Source of the DNA: JBEKSX01 sp049516635
Lineage (GTDB): Bacteria > Bacteroidota > Ignavibacteria > Tepidaquicellales > OLB5
Assembly (NCBI GenBank): GCA_049516635.1
Contig: JBEKSX010000037.1
Coordinates: forward strand, 1-26,456
Direction: 5' to 3'
Length of the DNA stretch: 26,456 nt
Both the position numbers and the translations under genes were made by a program. The notes under the pieces were generated by a model. It saw only the letters and a program-made list of their open reading frames with translations, had not been told where the DNA came from and made no database searches. Positions 16,007 through 24,569 of this stretch are shown here, one piece after another; position 1 is the stretch's first letter; the number at the start of each line of letters is the position of its first letter.

Positions 16007-17707
16007 ATGATCAAAAAACCGTTAATTACTCTGCTCTTGATGATTATGCTAGGATTCTGTTCGATAAGCTATTCACAGCAGTGGGTAAGAACGTACTCAG
16101 GTAATTACAAGGGAGATGCCACCTCAGTAATTAATGAGGCACACGCAATCGCACTTGGCGGTGAGAACACTTCGTTTGTTACGGGTTTCAGTACAGATTC
16201 TTCAGGTCATACAGCAATGTGTACTATCCTATACGGTTCAGACGGAACCCAGCTGTGGTTAAAAAATTACACTGATACAGGGATGATCGGTGGAGGCGAT
16301 GCAAAAGCATACGCAATCACCGTCGATGCTGCAGGAGAAGATGCTTTCATAACCGGTTATAGCACAGATTCCCTGGGAGCAGCGATCACCACCATCAAAT
16401 ATGCAAGATCATCGGGACAACTGATGTGGATATCCAGATATTATGATTCCACTATCACAGACAGCAAAGCTTATGCAATCTCGGTGGATGCTGCGGGTGA
16501 TTTAATAGTTTCCGGTTACGGAAAACTGTCCAATACTCCTGATGAAGAAATAATAGTAATAAAATACCATCCTACAAGCGGTGATACCGTTTGGGTCAGC
16601 AAATATCATGTACATCCTGTTAATGTGGCAAAGACCCTTGCGGTCGATAAGGATAACAATATCATCGTAACCGGGTATGTCGCAGACGATACACTACTTA
16701 CGGGTTCAGAGGATTATATTACTATTAAATATTCCTCATCGGATGGTAGCGTTCTCTGGGCAAAAACGTACAATGGCCCCGGAAATAGTACTGATATCGC
16801 TCAAGCAATGGCAGTAGACGATTCAAATAATGTTTATATCACGGGATATAGCACAGGTGATGGATCAGGTTTAGATTACTGTACAATTAAGTACTATTCT
16901 AATGGAGAACCTGCATGGATAAAAAGATATAATGGTCCAGGAAACAGTGATGATATCGCTAACAAGATGGTATTTGCCAAGGGTAGTGTCATCGTTACCG
17001 GCTCGAGCAGGAGCGGTCAGGTTGCAGGGACGGAAGACTATCTTACGATAAATTATGATGCAGGAACAGGGAATTCCGTTTGGGATAAAAGGTGTGACGG
17101 AACAGGAAGCAACACAGATATTGCATACTCCGTCGCATACTCCCCCGTAACTGAAGCGGTTTACGTTACCGGCACGTGCGCACACGGTGAGACTGAGAGT
17201 ACAGAGGATATGGTTACAATAGCATACTCTGTTGATTCAACCGGTGCAGTACAGGATTCACTTGCATATAACAGTCCATACAACAATCAGGATGTAGCAT
17301 ATGATGTAAAAGTGGATTCACTGAATAACGTATACGTAACAGGTTATACCGTGACCAGCGGAGACAGGCCATCCAAAGTAACCCAAATCGTTACGATGAG
17401 GTACGGAGCTTCTGGTAAAAAGCAAACCAAAAACAACATTCCCGTAGCGTTCAAGCTTTATCAGAACTACCCTAACCCGTTCAATCCGTCTACAACAATC
17501 AAATTCGATATCGGAAGAGCATCGAATGTAAAGATTGTTATTTACGATATTCTGGGCAGGGAAGTGGCTATGCCTGTGAATAGTATGTATACCCCGGGTA
17601 ATTATGAAATTAGATATAATATGCAAAACTTAGCATCCGGAATCTACTTCTATCAGCTAATCACTGACAGTTTTAGAGATGTTAAGAAAATGGTTTTATT
17701 GAAGTAA
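16007..17707 (+). CDS. Secreted SBBP beta-propeller protein with T9SS sorting domain (paralog 2)
   Basis: I set the start at 16007 because AGAAGGAG lies about 11 bases upstream and the protein then begins with a signal peptide (MIKKPLITLLLMIMLGFCS, cleavage near SYSQQ). The frame is open back to an ATG overlapping the previous stop (15893), but those 38 residues are Lys/Phe-rich and would bury the signal. The 566-residue protein has eight SBBP-type repeats; the central ones (YNGPGNSTDIAQAMAVDDSN and neighbours) match paralog 1 best, while the first three are more divergent. It ends with a T9SS type A domain (YQNYPNPFNPSTTIKFDIG, VKIVIYDILGREV, ending DVKKMVLLK). The pair looks like a tandem duplication. 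The stop is 7 bp before the kinase gene, so co-transcription with signalling genes is likely. Confidence 0.88.
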   Translation: MIKKPLITLLLMIMLGFCSISYSQQWVRTYSGNYKGDATSVINEAHAIALGGENTSFVTGFSTDSSGHTAMCTILYGSDGTQLWLKNYTDTGMIGGGDAKAYAITVDAAGEDAFITGYSTDSLGAAITTIKYARSSGQLMWISRYYDSTITDSKAYAISVDAAGDLIVSGYGKLSNTPDEEIIVIKYHPTSGDTVWVSKYHVHPVNVAKTLAVDKDNNIIVTGYVADDTLLTGSEDYITIKYSSSDGSVLWAKTYNGPGNSTDIAQAMAVDDSNNVYITGYSTGDGSGLDYCTIKYYSNGEPAWIKRYNGPGNSDDIANKMVFAKGSVIVTGSSRSGQVAGTEDYLTINYDAGTGNSVWDKRCDGTGSNTDIAYSVAYSPVTEAVYVTGTCAHGETESTEDMVTIAYSVDSTGAVQDSLAYNSPYNNQDVAYDVKVDSLNNVYVTGYTVTSGDRPSKVTQIVTMRYGASGKKQTKNNIPVAFKLYQNYPNPFNPSTTIKFDIGRASNVKIVIYDILGREVAMPVNSMYTPGNYEIRYNMQNLASGIYFYQLITDSFRDVKKMVLLK

Positions 17708-17714
17708 GTATAAA

Positions 17715-19190
17715 ATGCCAAAAGAAGCCGTAATATTACCGATGAACGACAGCGAAGACAAGCCCGAACAGGCAGATGAAGTAACAGATACTTCAAAGTC
17801 CCAAACGGGTAATGTCTCTACGTCTCAGAACACAAGCAGTATTCAACAGCTTGGGTATCTGGAATCTACACCTATACTACTGTTCCAGTTGGATGGTGAA
17901 GGTATTATTAAGGCTCTCGAAGGCAGGGGTCTTGAATCATTAGGTATAGTTCCCAGGGATCTTACAGGGACATCGGTTTTTGACGTATATCCTGACAAAC
18001 CGATGGTTCTCGAAATTATCCGTCAGGCTGTGAAAAATGGCCAGAGTTCAAGTATATTCGAATTTGAAAATTCGACTTTTGAGCTTTTCATAAAAGAGAT
18101 CAAGGAAAATGGAAAAGGCAGTATACTGGGTGTTGTTATGGATCTTACGGAAAAGAACAATGCGGTCCAGCAGTTAAACATTCAGAAATCTTACTTCCAG
18201 GAATTCTTTGAAAGCTCGCCTGAAGCAATCGTAATTCTTGATCATAACGATAAGGTTGTTAACGTCAACCATGGGTTTGAGAAGCTTTTCCAGTACAAAC
18301 TGGATGAAGTGCGGGGAAAGAGCAGGGATGAGATACTCGTTCCCGAGAACCTTATGGATGAAACTTTAATGATGATGAACCAGCTGCATCAGGGTGAAGT
18401 TGTCAGGCTTGAAACTATCAGAAGGCGAAAAGACGGAAGCCTGGTGGATGTGCTCATTCTTGGCAATCACATCGAGGTTGGACCTGATTACGGTACATAC
18501 CTTATATACAGCGATATTTCAGCCAGAAAACGTTCGGAAGAACAGACAATGGCATCTTTGCTCGAGAAAGAAACTCTGCTGAAAGAAATACATCACAGGG
18601 TAAAAAATAACCTGCAGGTCGTTTCTTCGCTTCTTTATCTCCAGTCAAGGAGCATAAAAGATAAAGATGTTGCTGCGATTTTTAAGGAGTGCCAGAACCG
18701 CGTCAAATCAATTTCGTTAATACATGAGAAATTATACCAAACAAGAGACCTTTCCAGAATTGACTTTGATAAGTACATAAGAAGTCTGGTCAGTTATTTA
18801 TTCAAATCTTTTGATATAAATCAAGACCGGATCTCTCTGCACATAAGATCAGAAAATATCTTTATGAGCACAGATACAGCGATACCGTGCGGATTGATAA
18901 TTAATGAACTGATAACGAATTCATTGAAATATGCCTTCCCGAACGAAAGAAAAGGAACCATCAGCATAGAAGTTACCTACCATACAGACAATACATTCAC
19001 ATTGATTATCGCAGACAACGGTATCGGTCTGCCGGAAAATATAGATCTTCAGCATACAGACTCTCTCGGTCTGCTGTTAGTACAAACCCTGGTAAACCAG
19101 TTAGATGCTACAGTAGAACTTGAAAGAACCGGCGGTACTAAATTTAAAATCTCATTTTCAATTTTAAAATATAAGGGAGGGTATAAGTAA
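17715..19190 (+). CDS. Soluble PAS-PAS sensor histidine kinase, HisKA_2 type
   Basis: A 491-residue kinase with no membrane segment. After a Ser/Thr-rich, acidic start (about 1-45), the first PAS-like region lies at about 48-150 and a clearer PAS domain at about 165-280 (FFESSPEAIVILDHNDKVVNVN, ending LIYSDISARKRSEE). The phosphoacceptor region is HisKA_2: LLKEIHHRVKNNLQVVSSLL with H293. The ATPase follows, with N-box INELITNSLKYAFP (about 398-411), G1 ADNGIGLPEN (about 436) and DSLGLLLVQTL. Such kinases usually sense a small ligand or redox state in the cytoplasm and pass phosphate to a separate receiver. No response regulator is encoded beside it; the next gene is a STAND ATPase. It may act on a regulator elsewhere. 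Confidence 0.9.
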   Translation: MPKEAVILPMNDSEDKPEQADEVTDTSKSQTGNVSTSQNTSSIQQLGYLESTPILLFQLDGEGIIKALEGRGLESLGIVPRDLTGTSVFDVYPDKPMVLEIIRQAVKNGQSSSIFEFENSTFELFIKEIKENGKGSILGVVMDLTEKNNAVQQLNIQKSYFQEFFESSPEAIVILDHNDKVVNVNHGFEKLFQYKLDEVRGKSRDEILVPENLMDETLMMMNQLHQGEVVRLETIRRRKDGSLVDVLILGNHIEVGPDYGTYLIYSDISARKRSEEQTMASLLEKETLLKEIHHRVKNNLQVVSSLLYLQSRSIKDKDVAAIFKECQNRVKSISLIHEKLYQTRDLSRIDFDKYIRSLVSYLFKSFDINQDRISLHIRSENIFMSTDTAIPCGLIINELITNSLKYAFPNERKGTISIEVTYHTDNTFTLIIADNGIGLPENIDLQHTDSLGLLLVQTLVNQLDATVELERTGGTKFKISFSILKYKGGYK

Positions 19191-19192
19191 AA

Positions 19193-21670
19193 TTGACCTT
19201 ACCGGTAATACAAAATAGGATATCGCCTCCAGTCCCGGTTCAGGGTATTATTAAACGGGAAAGGCTGATCAGCCTGCTAACGAGTAATATTGGAAAGAAT
19301 CTTACACTCATTTTCAGTCCTGCAGGCTATGGTAAAACCGCTCTTATACAGAATTTTGTTACGTCCCATAATTGGGAATATGCATGGCTAAACGCTTCTG
19401 CCGATATAGATCATATCTACACTTTCTTTAACTATCTGGTTCATGCTCTAAAGCAAATTGATTCCAAGTTTGGAGAGAACACTTTAGAAATGGTAGAGTC
19501 AAGAAGACAGAGATATCAATTATCCAGGAACACCAAAGTTGTAGTAGATGATTTCGTCAGCATATTTATTAACGAGTTTAACAAGACATTCAAGGATGAT
19601 GTAATTCTCGTAATCGATGATTTTCAGAATATTGAAGAATCAAAATGGATAAAGGAAACATTCAATAAGCTGTTTGCTTCAATACCGAAGAAATTGCATC
19701 TTGTTATTATCAGCAGGCAGATACCGGACTTTGATTTCATACCGCTGATCGCAAAACGCAATATGTTAAAGATAGGCATGGAAGACCTTATATTCCGTTT
19801 TGATGAAATAATCGACCTCCTCGAAAATATCTATTCTATCGAATATTCTGAAAACGGTGTGAAGCTGCTCGAGAATAATCTTGGCGGATGGATAACGGGG
19901 ATACATCTGACACTCCAGTCCTATGGAAAGGATTTTAACAACATAAAACTGGATTATCAGAAAATCCCGGAAAATATTTTTAACTTCTTAGCTGATAAAA
20001 TATTTAGCCGTCTCGACAGCGAGATACAGAACTTCCTGCTCGTTACATCTATCCTCGATAATTTCAATGAAGAAATATGCAACGAAGCATTAGGCATTAA
20101 GCACAGCGGAGAGATCATTAACTCGCTGATGTCTAAGAATCTCTTCATTCAAACCATGGCAGTAGATAAGGGCAACGGTAATTCACTGGTTTACAGCTAC
20201 CAGATCCTTTTCAAGAAGTTCCTCGTTTCCAGGCTGTATGAGTCTAATGATAAGGTAAATATTAAAGATATGCTGAAGAAAGTATTCAATTATTACATGA
20301 AACGCGGTGATAAGATTTCAGCTATCAATTACCTAATTCTTGCAAGAGATTACGAAACTGTAATTCCTGTAATAAAAGAAAATTTCTCTTCTCTGTTTGT
20401 AGATGCCCAATTCGAATACCTGTGGAAATGGCTTTCCTCGATCAATGAGGAACTAATTTTACAGAATCCTTATCTGCTCTACTTCAGCGGGATGTTGTAT
20501 AAGTACTATATTGGTGATCTGGATGCTTCCCTGGACTTCTTCCAGAGAGCGTTAAACATGTTTACCGATAAAGATGACCAGCAGTTCGTTATAAGATGTC
20601 ACTTGAACAAAGCAAGCGTCCTGTTGAATTTAGCAAGGACCCAGGAAGCGATTTCGGAACTGACCGAAAAGCTCGGCACTGAAACAGAAGCAGATAACAG
20701 AGCCAGGTATCTTTATTACCTTGCACTTGCTTATTACCAGAACTCCGAGTACAATAAATCAGAGGGCTTATTGAAACAGGCTCTAGAGATGTGCAAGAAT
20801 GAAACGCTGAAACGCCTAAGGATGGATGTGTTGAACCTGCTGGGACATATAGAACTTATCAGGGGTGAATACAGAAAATCAGCTGAATATTACGAATGTG
20901 TACTGGAAGGCAATCCTAATGTATTGCACAGATTTGAAACCCTGTGCAACCTGATATTACTTGATTCACAATCGGGCAAATATTCTAAAGCAGAGGAGTT
21001 TCTAACAAAGTTAAATGAACTGATCGAAGGATTTAATACTCCTATCCTGAGAATCCCGTACCTCCTCGCAAAGCAGGCTTACTATTATGAATCAGGAAAT
21101 TACACTGCAAATATTAAGGTGCTGCAGGAAATCAATTCCACCGCACTGGCAATGAATCATAAGAAGTACATCTATCTGAGCTACAGACTGCTAGTCGACT
21201 CATATTATTTTATGAATGATCTCCGCAAAGCACGCGAATACTATGAACTCTCATGCAAATCCCTGGATAAAAATAATGAACTCGAAGTAATGGAGCTCAA
21301 GGCTACCCTCGCAATGCTAAACAAGAGGGATAATATGGATCCTTCAATAGAAAATACGATGCTCGAAGCATATGTATACTACAACAGCAACCAGTTCACA
21401 CATAATAAGATACAGATATGCTATAATCTTGCAGATTATTACATGAAGAAAAAGGATTCGACAAACACAAAGAAATATCTTGAGGAGTGCTTGAGGATAT
21501 CATCGGAAATGGATTACCTATCATACCTGTACCGCGAATCGCATAACTGCAAAGAACTCCTTGAATTCGCGCTAAAGAACGGTATGCATGCAGACTTCGT
21601 AAATACGATATTAAATTTACATCCTTCACAAAAAGAGATCGATTCTGAAACGGAAAAAGCGGGTTTTTGA
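19193..21670 (+). CDS. MalT-like STAND ATPase with TPR-like repeats, no DNA-binding domain
   Basis: An 825-residue protein starting at TTG (19193), two bases after the kinase stop; GGGAGG sits 12 bases upstream inside the kinase gene, so translation is probably coupled. The N-terminus is that of MalT/LuxR-type STAND proteins (ISPPVPVQGIIKRERLISLL), with Walker A FSPAGYGKTAL (about 40-50) and Walker B VILVIDDFQNIEE (about 136-148). IISRQIPDF follows as in MalT (usually SR-x-P). GGWITGIHLTLQS is the conserved winged-helix junction. Residues about 375-800 form helical TPR-like repeats. The C-terminal LuxR helix-turn-helix expected in MalT is absent; the protein ends in SETEKAGF. It probably acts as a ligand-gated switch through protein contacts. 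Confidence 0.85.
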   Translation: MTLPVIQNRISPPVPVQGIIKRERLISLLTSNIGKNLTLIFSPAGYGKTALIQNFVTSHNWEYAWLNASADIDHIYTFFNYLVHALKQIDSKFGENTLEMVESRRQRYQLSRNTKVVVDDFVSIFINEFNKTFKDDVILVIDDFQNIEESKWIKETFNKLFASIPKKLHLVIISRQIPDFDFIPLIAKRNMLKIGMEDLIFRFDEIIDLLENIYSIEYSENGVKLLENNLGGWITGIHLTLQSYGKDFNNIKLDYQKIPENIFNFLADKIFSRLDSEIQNFLLVTSILDNFNEEICNEALGIKHSGEIINSLMSKNLFIQTMAVDKGNGNSLVYSYQILFKKFLVSRLYESNDKVNIKDMLKKVFNYYMKRGDKISAINYLILARDYETVIPVIKENFSSLFVDAQFEYLWKWLSSINEELILQNPYLLYFSGMLYKYYIGDLDASLDFFQRALNMFTDKDDQQFVIRCHLNKASVLLNLARTQEAISELTEKLGTETEADNRARYLYYLALAYYQNSEYNKSEGLLKQALEMCKNETLKRLRMDVLNLLGHIELIRGEYRKSAEYYECVLEGNPNVLHRFETLCNLILLDSQSGKYSKAEEFLTKLNELIEGFNTPILRIPYLLAKQAYYYESGNYTANIKVLQEINSTALAMNHKKYIYLSYRLLVDSYYFMNDLRKAREYYELSCKSLDKNNELEVMELKATLAMLNKRDNMDPSIENTMLEAYVYYNSNQFTHNKIQICYNLADYYMKKKDSTNTKKYLEECLRISSEMDYLSYLYRESHNCKELLEFALKNGMHADFVNTILNLHPSQKEIDSETEKAGF

Positions 21671-21708
21671 GAGCAGATAATATTTATTCATCCCCTATGC
21701 TCTCAAAA
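21665..21708 (+). terminator. Inverted repeat across the end of the STAND gene
   Basis: TTTTGAGAGCA (21665-21675) and TGCTCTCAAAA (21698-21708) are perfect 11-bp inverted repeats that include the stop codon of the STAND gene. The loop is 22 bases and there is no classic U-run, so it may stabilise the 3' end or terminate weakly. Confidence 0.4.
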
Positions 21709-21741
21709 CCGCTATCCGTGTTCACCCCATTCTACCTATAA

Positions 21742-21966
21742 CTGCTTAAACCTACAAAAAACTTAATATTAGAGCATTCCGCATTTTCATATCTTGATAC
21801 TGGAACTGAACAGGAGCTTGCGTCGGCATTTGGTATAAGAAGCATTCCATCAATTTTATTCTGTCCTAAAGAGGGCAAGACACAGATGGCAATGGGAGCA
21901 ATATAAAAAGAGACTTTTGTAAAGCTGATCGGCAATATATTATTATCGGAAGAAAAGGTAGTATAG
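21742..21966 (+). pseudogene. 3' remnant of a thioredoxin gene with an in-frame stop
   Basis: Reading the plus strand in the frame of 21808, the translation contains YLDTGTEQELASAFGIRSIP, then SILFCPKEGKTQMAMGAI, a stop (TAA, 21904-21906), and in the same frame KETFVKLIGNILLSEEK up to TAG at 21964. This matches the C-terminal half of thioredoxin, including the conserved cis-proline (IRSIP) and the PKEG..Q...GA turn. The catalytic WCGPC half is missing and the upstream frame is degraded, closed by a stop at 21739. The gene is therefore dead: truncated at the 5' end and broken where a residue such as Pro or Leu normally precedes the final helix. Confidence 0.75.
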
Positions 21967-21993
21967 TTAAAAAATACTCAGAAATTAGGCCTG

Positions 21994-22019
21994 ACCGGAT
22001 TTCCCAGCCGGGTTTTTTT
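21994..22019 (+). terminator. Possible terminator before the MFS gene
   Basis: A short GC stem (CCGG at 21995-21998 pairing with CCGG at 22008-22011) is followed by seven T. The stem is only four pairs, so it is a weak candidate. It would stop plus-strand transcripts from the thioredoxin remnant before they run into the convergent MFS gene. Confidence 0.35.
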
Positions 22020-22030
22020 ATAAGCAATAA

Positions 22031-23218
22031 TTACTGCTGTAATCTATATCTGATAAATATAGAAAAATAAGCTATTACTACAAGTGTACCAATAGAGGTC
22101 ACGATGAAAGGTGCAGATGGCGAAATGCCTGACCATAATATACCGGCCAAAAAACTCGCACACATTGCAGCTATACTGTTAAATCCGGAGAAAAATCCAA
22201 CCGCAGTTGCAGTTTGTTCTTTCGGAGTAATATTAGTTATCCATGCTTTTGATATGCTTTCATTCATTGCTGCATAAATTCCATAGAAGAAAAAGAGAAC
22301 GAATATACCTGTAATGCTTAAATCGAATGCCATACAACCATAGACCGCAGCAAAAATAATAAGCCCGATTATAAAGCTTTTTTTCAACCCGATCTTATCA
22401 GCGAGCATTCCGGCGGGATAAGATGCTGCTGCAAATACAGCGTTATAAAAGACATATGACATGATTACGCTGCTATCCGTAAATCCTTTTTGCTTTATCA
22501 TAAGAAGAAGGAACATATCAGAGCTGTTTAGGACTGCAAAGAATAATAAACCGATCACAAGTCTCCTGTAATCGCGGGCTGATTCCTTCCAGTATTTTAA
22601 AAACGAAAAGAAGCCGGTTCTTTGTTTACCCGGTACGATGTCATATTTTTTATCCCTGATGAAAAATGAAAGGGCTATACTCGCTAATCCCGGGAAGAAA
22701 GCTATCAGGAACATTTCTGTATAATGACCGGGATAATAATTTAAATATAGCAGGGCAAAAATTGGACCTATTACGGCACCCAGTGTGTCCATACCCCTGT
22801 GAAGCCCGAATATTCTTGCCTTTGTCTCAATAGTGGACTCGTGCGAAAGTATAGCATCCCTTGACGAGGTTCTTATTCCTTTCCCGAGACGGTCGATGGC
22901 TCTAACGAACACTATCCAAACAGGAAATGTGAATAACGCAAAAAGAGGTTTAGAAACTGCACTTAATCCATACCCTGCTTGTACAAAGGGAGCCCTTCGA
23001 TTCAGTTTATCAGAGAGATTTCCAAAATAACCCTTGCTAAATCCTGCAGTTGCTTCAGCTATGCCCTCCAGAATTCCAATAACCAGGGCGCTGAAACCGA
23101 TGCTCCTCAAATACACCGGCATAATGGGATAAAGCATTTCGCTGGCAATATCTGTGAACAAACTAACGAAGCACAATACCCAGACAGTCTTTGATATAAC
23201 TACTTTATGTACTGACAT
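22031..23218 (-). CDS. MFS transporter
   Basis: A 395-residue membrane protein of usual MFS length, with about 12 hydrophobic segments. TM1 reads VWVLCFVSLFTDIASEMLYPIM, followed by PVYLRSIGFSALVIGILEGIAE. The motif-A loop between TM2 and TM3 is FGNLSDKLNRR, and RAIDRLGKGIRTSSRDAIL and RGMDTLGAVIGPI mark the first half. The second half repeats a loop-2/3 signature in PAGMLADKIGLKK. This wording belongs to a family of uncharacterised MFS proteins, so substrate is unknown; drug or metabolite efflux is a fair guess. The start follows the DUF985 stop by 12 bp, so the two are probably co-transcribed. Confidence 0.88.
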   Translation of the reverse strand: MSVHKVVISKTVWVLCFVSLFTDIASEMLYPIMPVYLRSIGFSALVIGILEGIAEATAGFSKGYFGNLSDKLNRRAPFVQAGYGLSAVSKPLFALFTFPVWIVFVRAIDRLGKGIRTSSRDAILSHESTIETKARIFGLHRGMDTLGAVIGPIFALLYLNYYPGHYTEMFLIAFFPGLASIALSFFIRDKKYDIVPGKQRTGFFSFLKYWKESARDYRRLVIGLLFFAVLNSSDMFLLLMIKQKGFTDSSVIMSYVFYNAVFAAASYPAGMLADKIGLKKSFIIGLIIFAAVYGCMAFDLSITGIFVLFFFYGIYAAMNESISKAWITNITPKEQTATAVGFFSGFNSIAAMCASFLAGILWSGISPSAPFIVTSIGTLVVIAYFSIFIRYRLQQ

Positions 23219-23230
23219 TCTTTATAACAT

Positions 23231-23737
23231 TTATTTATCTGAAGTAAATTTTAAAATCACATCTTTGAGCCCCGGATATATATTCAACATTTCATTTCTT
23301 TTCATCAGCTCGAAATCCTCAAAGTGAAATCCGGGCGAGACCATACATCCGACTAATGAATACGAATTAATATCTTTTACTTCTGCACCGAATATCGTCC
23401 CTGCTGGAATGACAACTTGAAGTACTTCATTTCGTTCAATACTAGAACCCAGACGGATAGTGTTATATCTACCGTCAATATCAATTACATGAATAATAAT
23501 AGTACTGCCAAAATGGAAATACCATATTTCATCAGATCTTAGCCTGTGAAATTGTGATATTTCACCTGATTTGAGAAGAAAGTAAATACTTGTAGATAAA
23601 CTCCTTTTTCCAACTCGGGGTTCTGAAAGTAAAGAACCATCTACCAGATCGTTAGATGAGTATATTTCTCTGTAATATCCTCCTTCAGGATGCGGAGTTA
23701 ATTTGAGTTCATCAATGAGAAATGAGGGTGATCGCAT
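23231..23737 (-). CDS. Cupin, DUF985 (Cupin_5) family
   Basis: A 168-residue single-domain beta-barrel protein. It opens with LIDELKLTPHPEGGYYREIY, the family signature, continues with STSIYFLL, SQFHRLRSDEIWYFHFG and the second cupin half (VVIPAGTIFGAEV), and ends with MVSPGFHFEDFEL. The His/Glu residues in FHRLRSDEIW and GFHFEDFE are in the expected places, so a metal or small-ligand pocket is likely. The family's function is poorly known. It is the first gene of a two-gene operon with the MFS transporter; a link between the two products is possible but not shown. Confidence 0.88.
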   Translation of the reverse strand: MRSPSFLIDELKLTPHPEGGYYREIYSSNDLVDGSLLSEPRVGKRSLSTSIYFLLKSGEISQFHRLRSDEIWYFHFGSTIIIHVIDIDGRYNTIRLGSSIERNEVLQVVIPAGTIFGAEVKDINSYSLVGCMVSPGFHFEDFELMKRNEMLNIYPGLKDVILKFTSDK

Positions 23738-23888
23738 ATTAAGTTTTAAAGCTTCTAATATGCAAAATTATATAGAATGATTTAATAATAAAGTCGGAAA
23801 TGTATTTGTTAACTCATTTTAAATTAATTTTTTTTAATCGGCGGGAAGCGGAAATTTATAATGGAAATTAACCTCTATAAAGCAAAGA

Positions 23889-24569
23889 TTATTTCACAAA
23901 CCTGTAACCCACGGAATGAACGGTTAATATGTGTTTCGGACTGGAATGGTCTTCTTCCAATTTCTTCCTCAGCATGAGGATATAATTATCCACTGTGCGG
24001 GTGGTAGGAAATACATCGTAACCCCACACTTCATCGAGCAGCATATTGCGTGACACCACTTCTTCTTCGTGCTTAATAAAAAATTTCATTATTTCATATT
24101 CTTTCAAAGACATTTCAATTTTTTTCTTCCCTTTAAATGCTTCCATTTTCTTGAAATCAAGTTTAATATCCGCGAAAGAGTAACTATTGAATTCTTCGAC
24201 AATAGCTTCTCTCCTCCTTAGGATCGCTTTAATTCTGGCTATAAGTTCACGAATGCTGAATGGTTTTGTCACATAATCATCTGCACCGAGCTCAAGTCCA
24301 AGGACCTTATCAGCCTCTTCATTCTTTGCAGTAAGCATAATTATAGGTGTATTGTTCTTACCCTGCCGGAGCTCCTTACATATTTCGAAGCCGTTCTTCA
24401 CAGGAAGCATCACATCCAGAAGGATGAGATCGGGCTTGTGCTTTATGGCTGCATTTAAACCTTTAGCCCCGTCTATCTCTGAGATCACATTGTAATGTTC
24501 GATCTTCAAATTATCTTCCAGCCCCTTTATTATGACCGGATCATCCTCAATGATCAGAATTTTTTTCAT
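23889..24569 (-). CDS. Response regulator, OmpR/PhoB family
   Basis: A 226-residue DNA-binding regulator. The receiver (1-118) has the acidic pocket in IIEDD (8-10), the phospho-acceptor D52 in LLDVMLPVKNG, T80 in MLTA and K102 in TKPF. The C-terminal winged helix (about 130-226) carries LSLKEYEIMKFF-type wording, VVSRNMLLDEVWG and TRTVDNYILMLRKKLEE, ending HSVGYRFVK. It starts within the last codons of the kinase gene (ATGA overlap, 24566-24569), so the pair is translationally coupled and it is almost certainly the kinase's partner. Its target genes are not identifiable from the window. Confidence 0.95.
   Translation of the reverse strand: MKKILIIEDDPVIIKGLEDNLKIEHYNVISEIDGAKGLNAAIKHKPDLILLDVMLPVKNGFEICKELRQGKNNTPIIMLTAKNEEADKVLGLELGADDYVTKPFSIRELIARIKAILRRREAIVEEFNSYSFADIKLDFKKMEAFKGKKKIEMSLKEYEIMKFFIKHEEEVVSRNMLLDEVWGYDVFPTTRTVDNYILMLRKKLEEDHSSPKHILTVHSVGYRFVK

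Noticed and set aside
21732..21935. Minus-strand frame of 67 codons
   Set aside because: It is antisense to the thioredoxin remnant; the recognisable protein similarity is on the plus strand.
23738..23888. Terminator downstream of the response regulator
   Set aside because: A T-rich run is present (about 23828-23838) but I could not find a stable stem in the right place.
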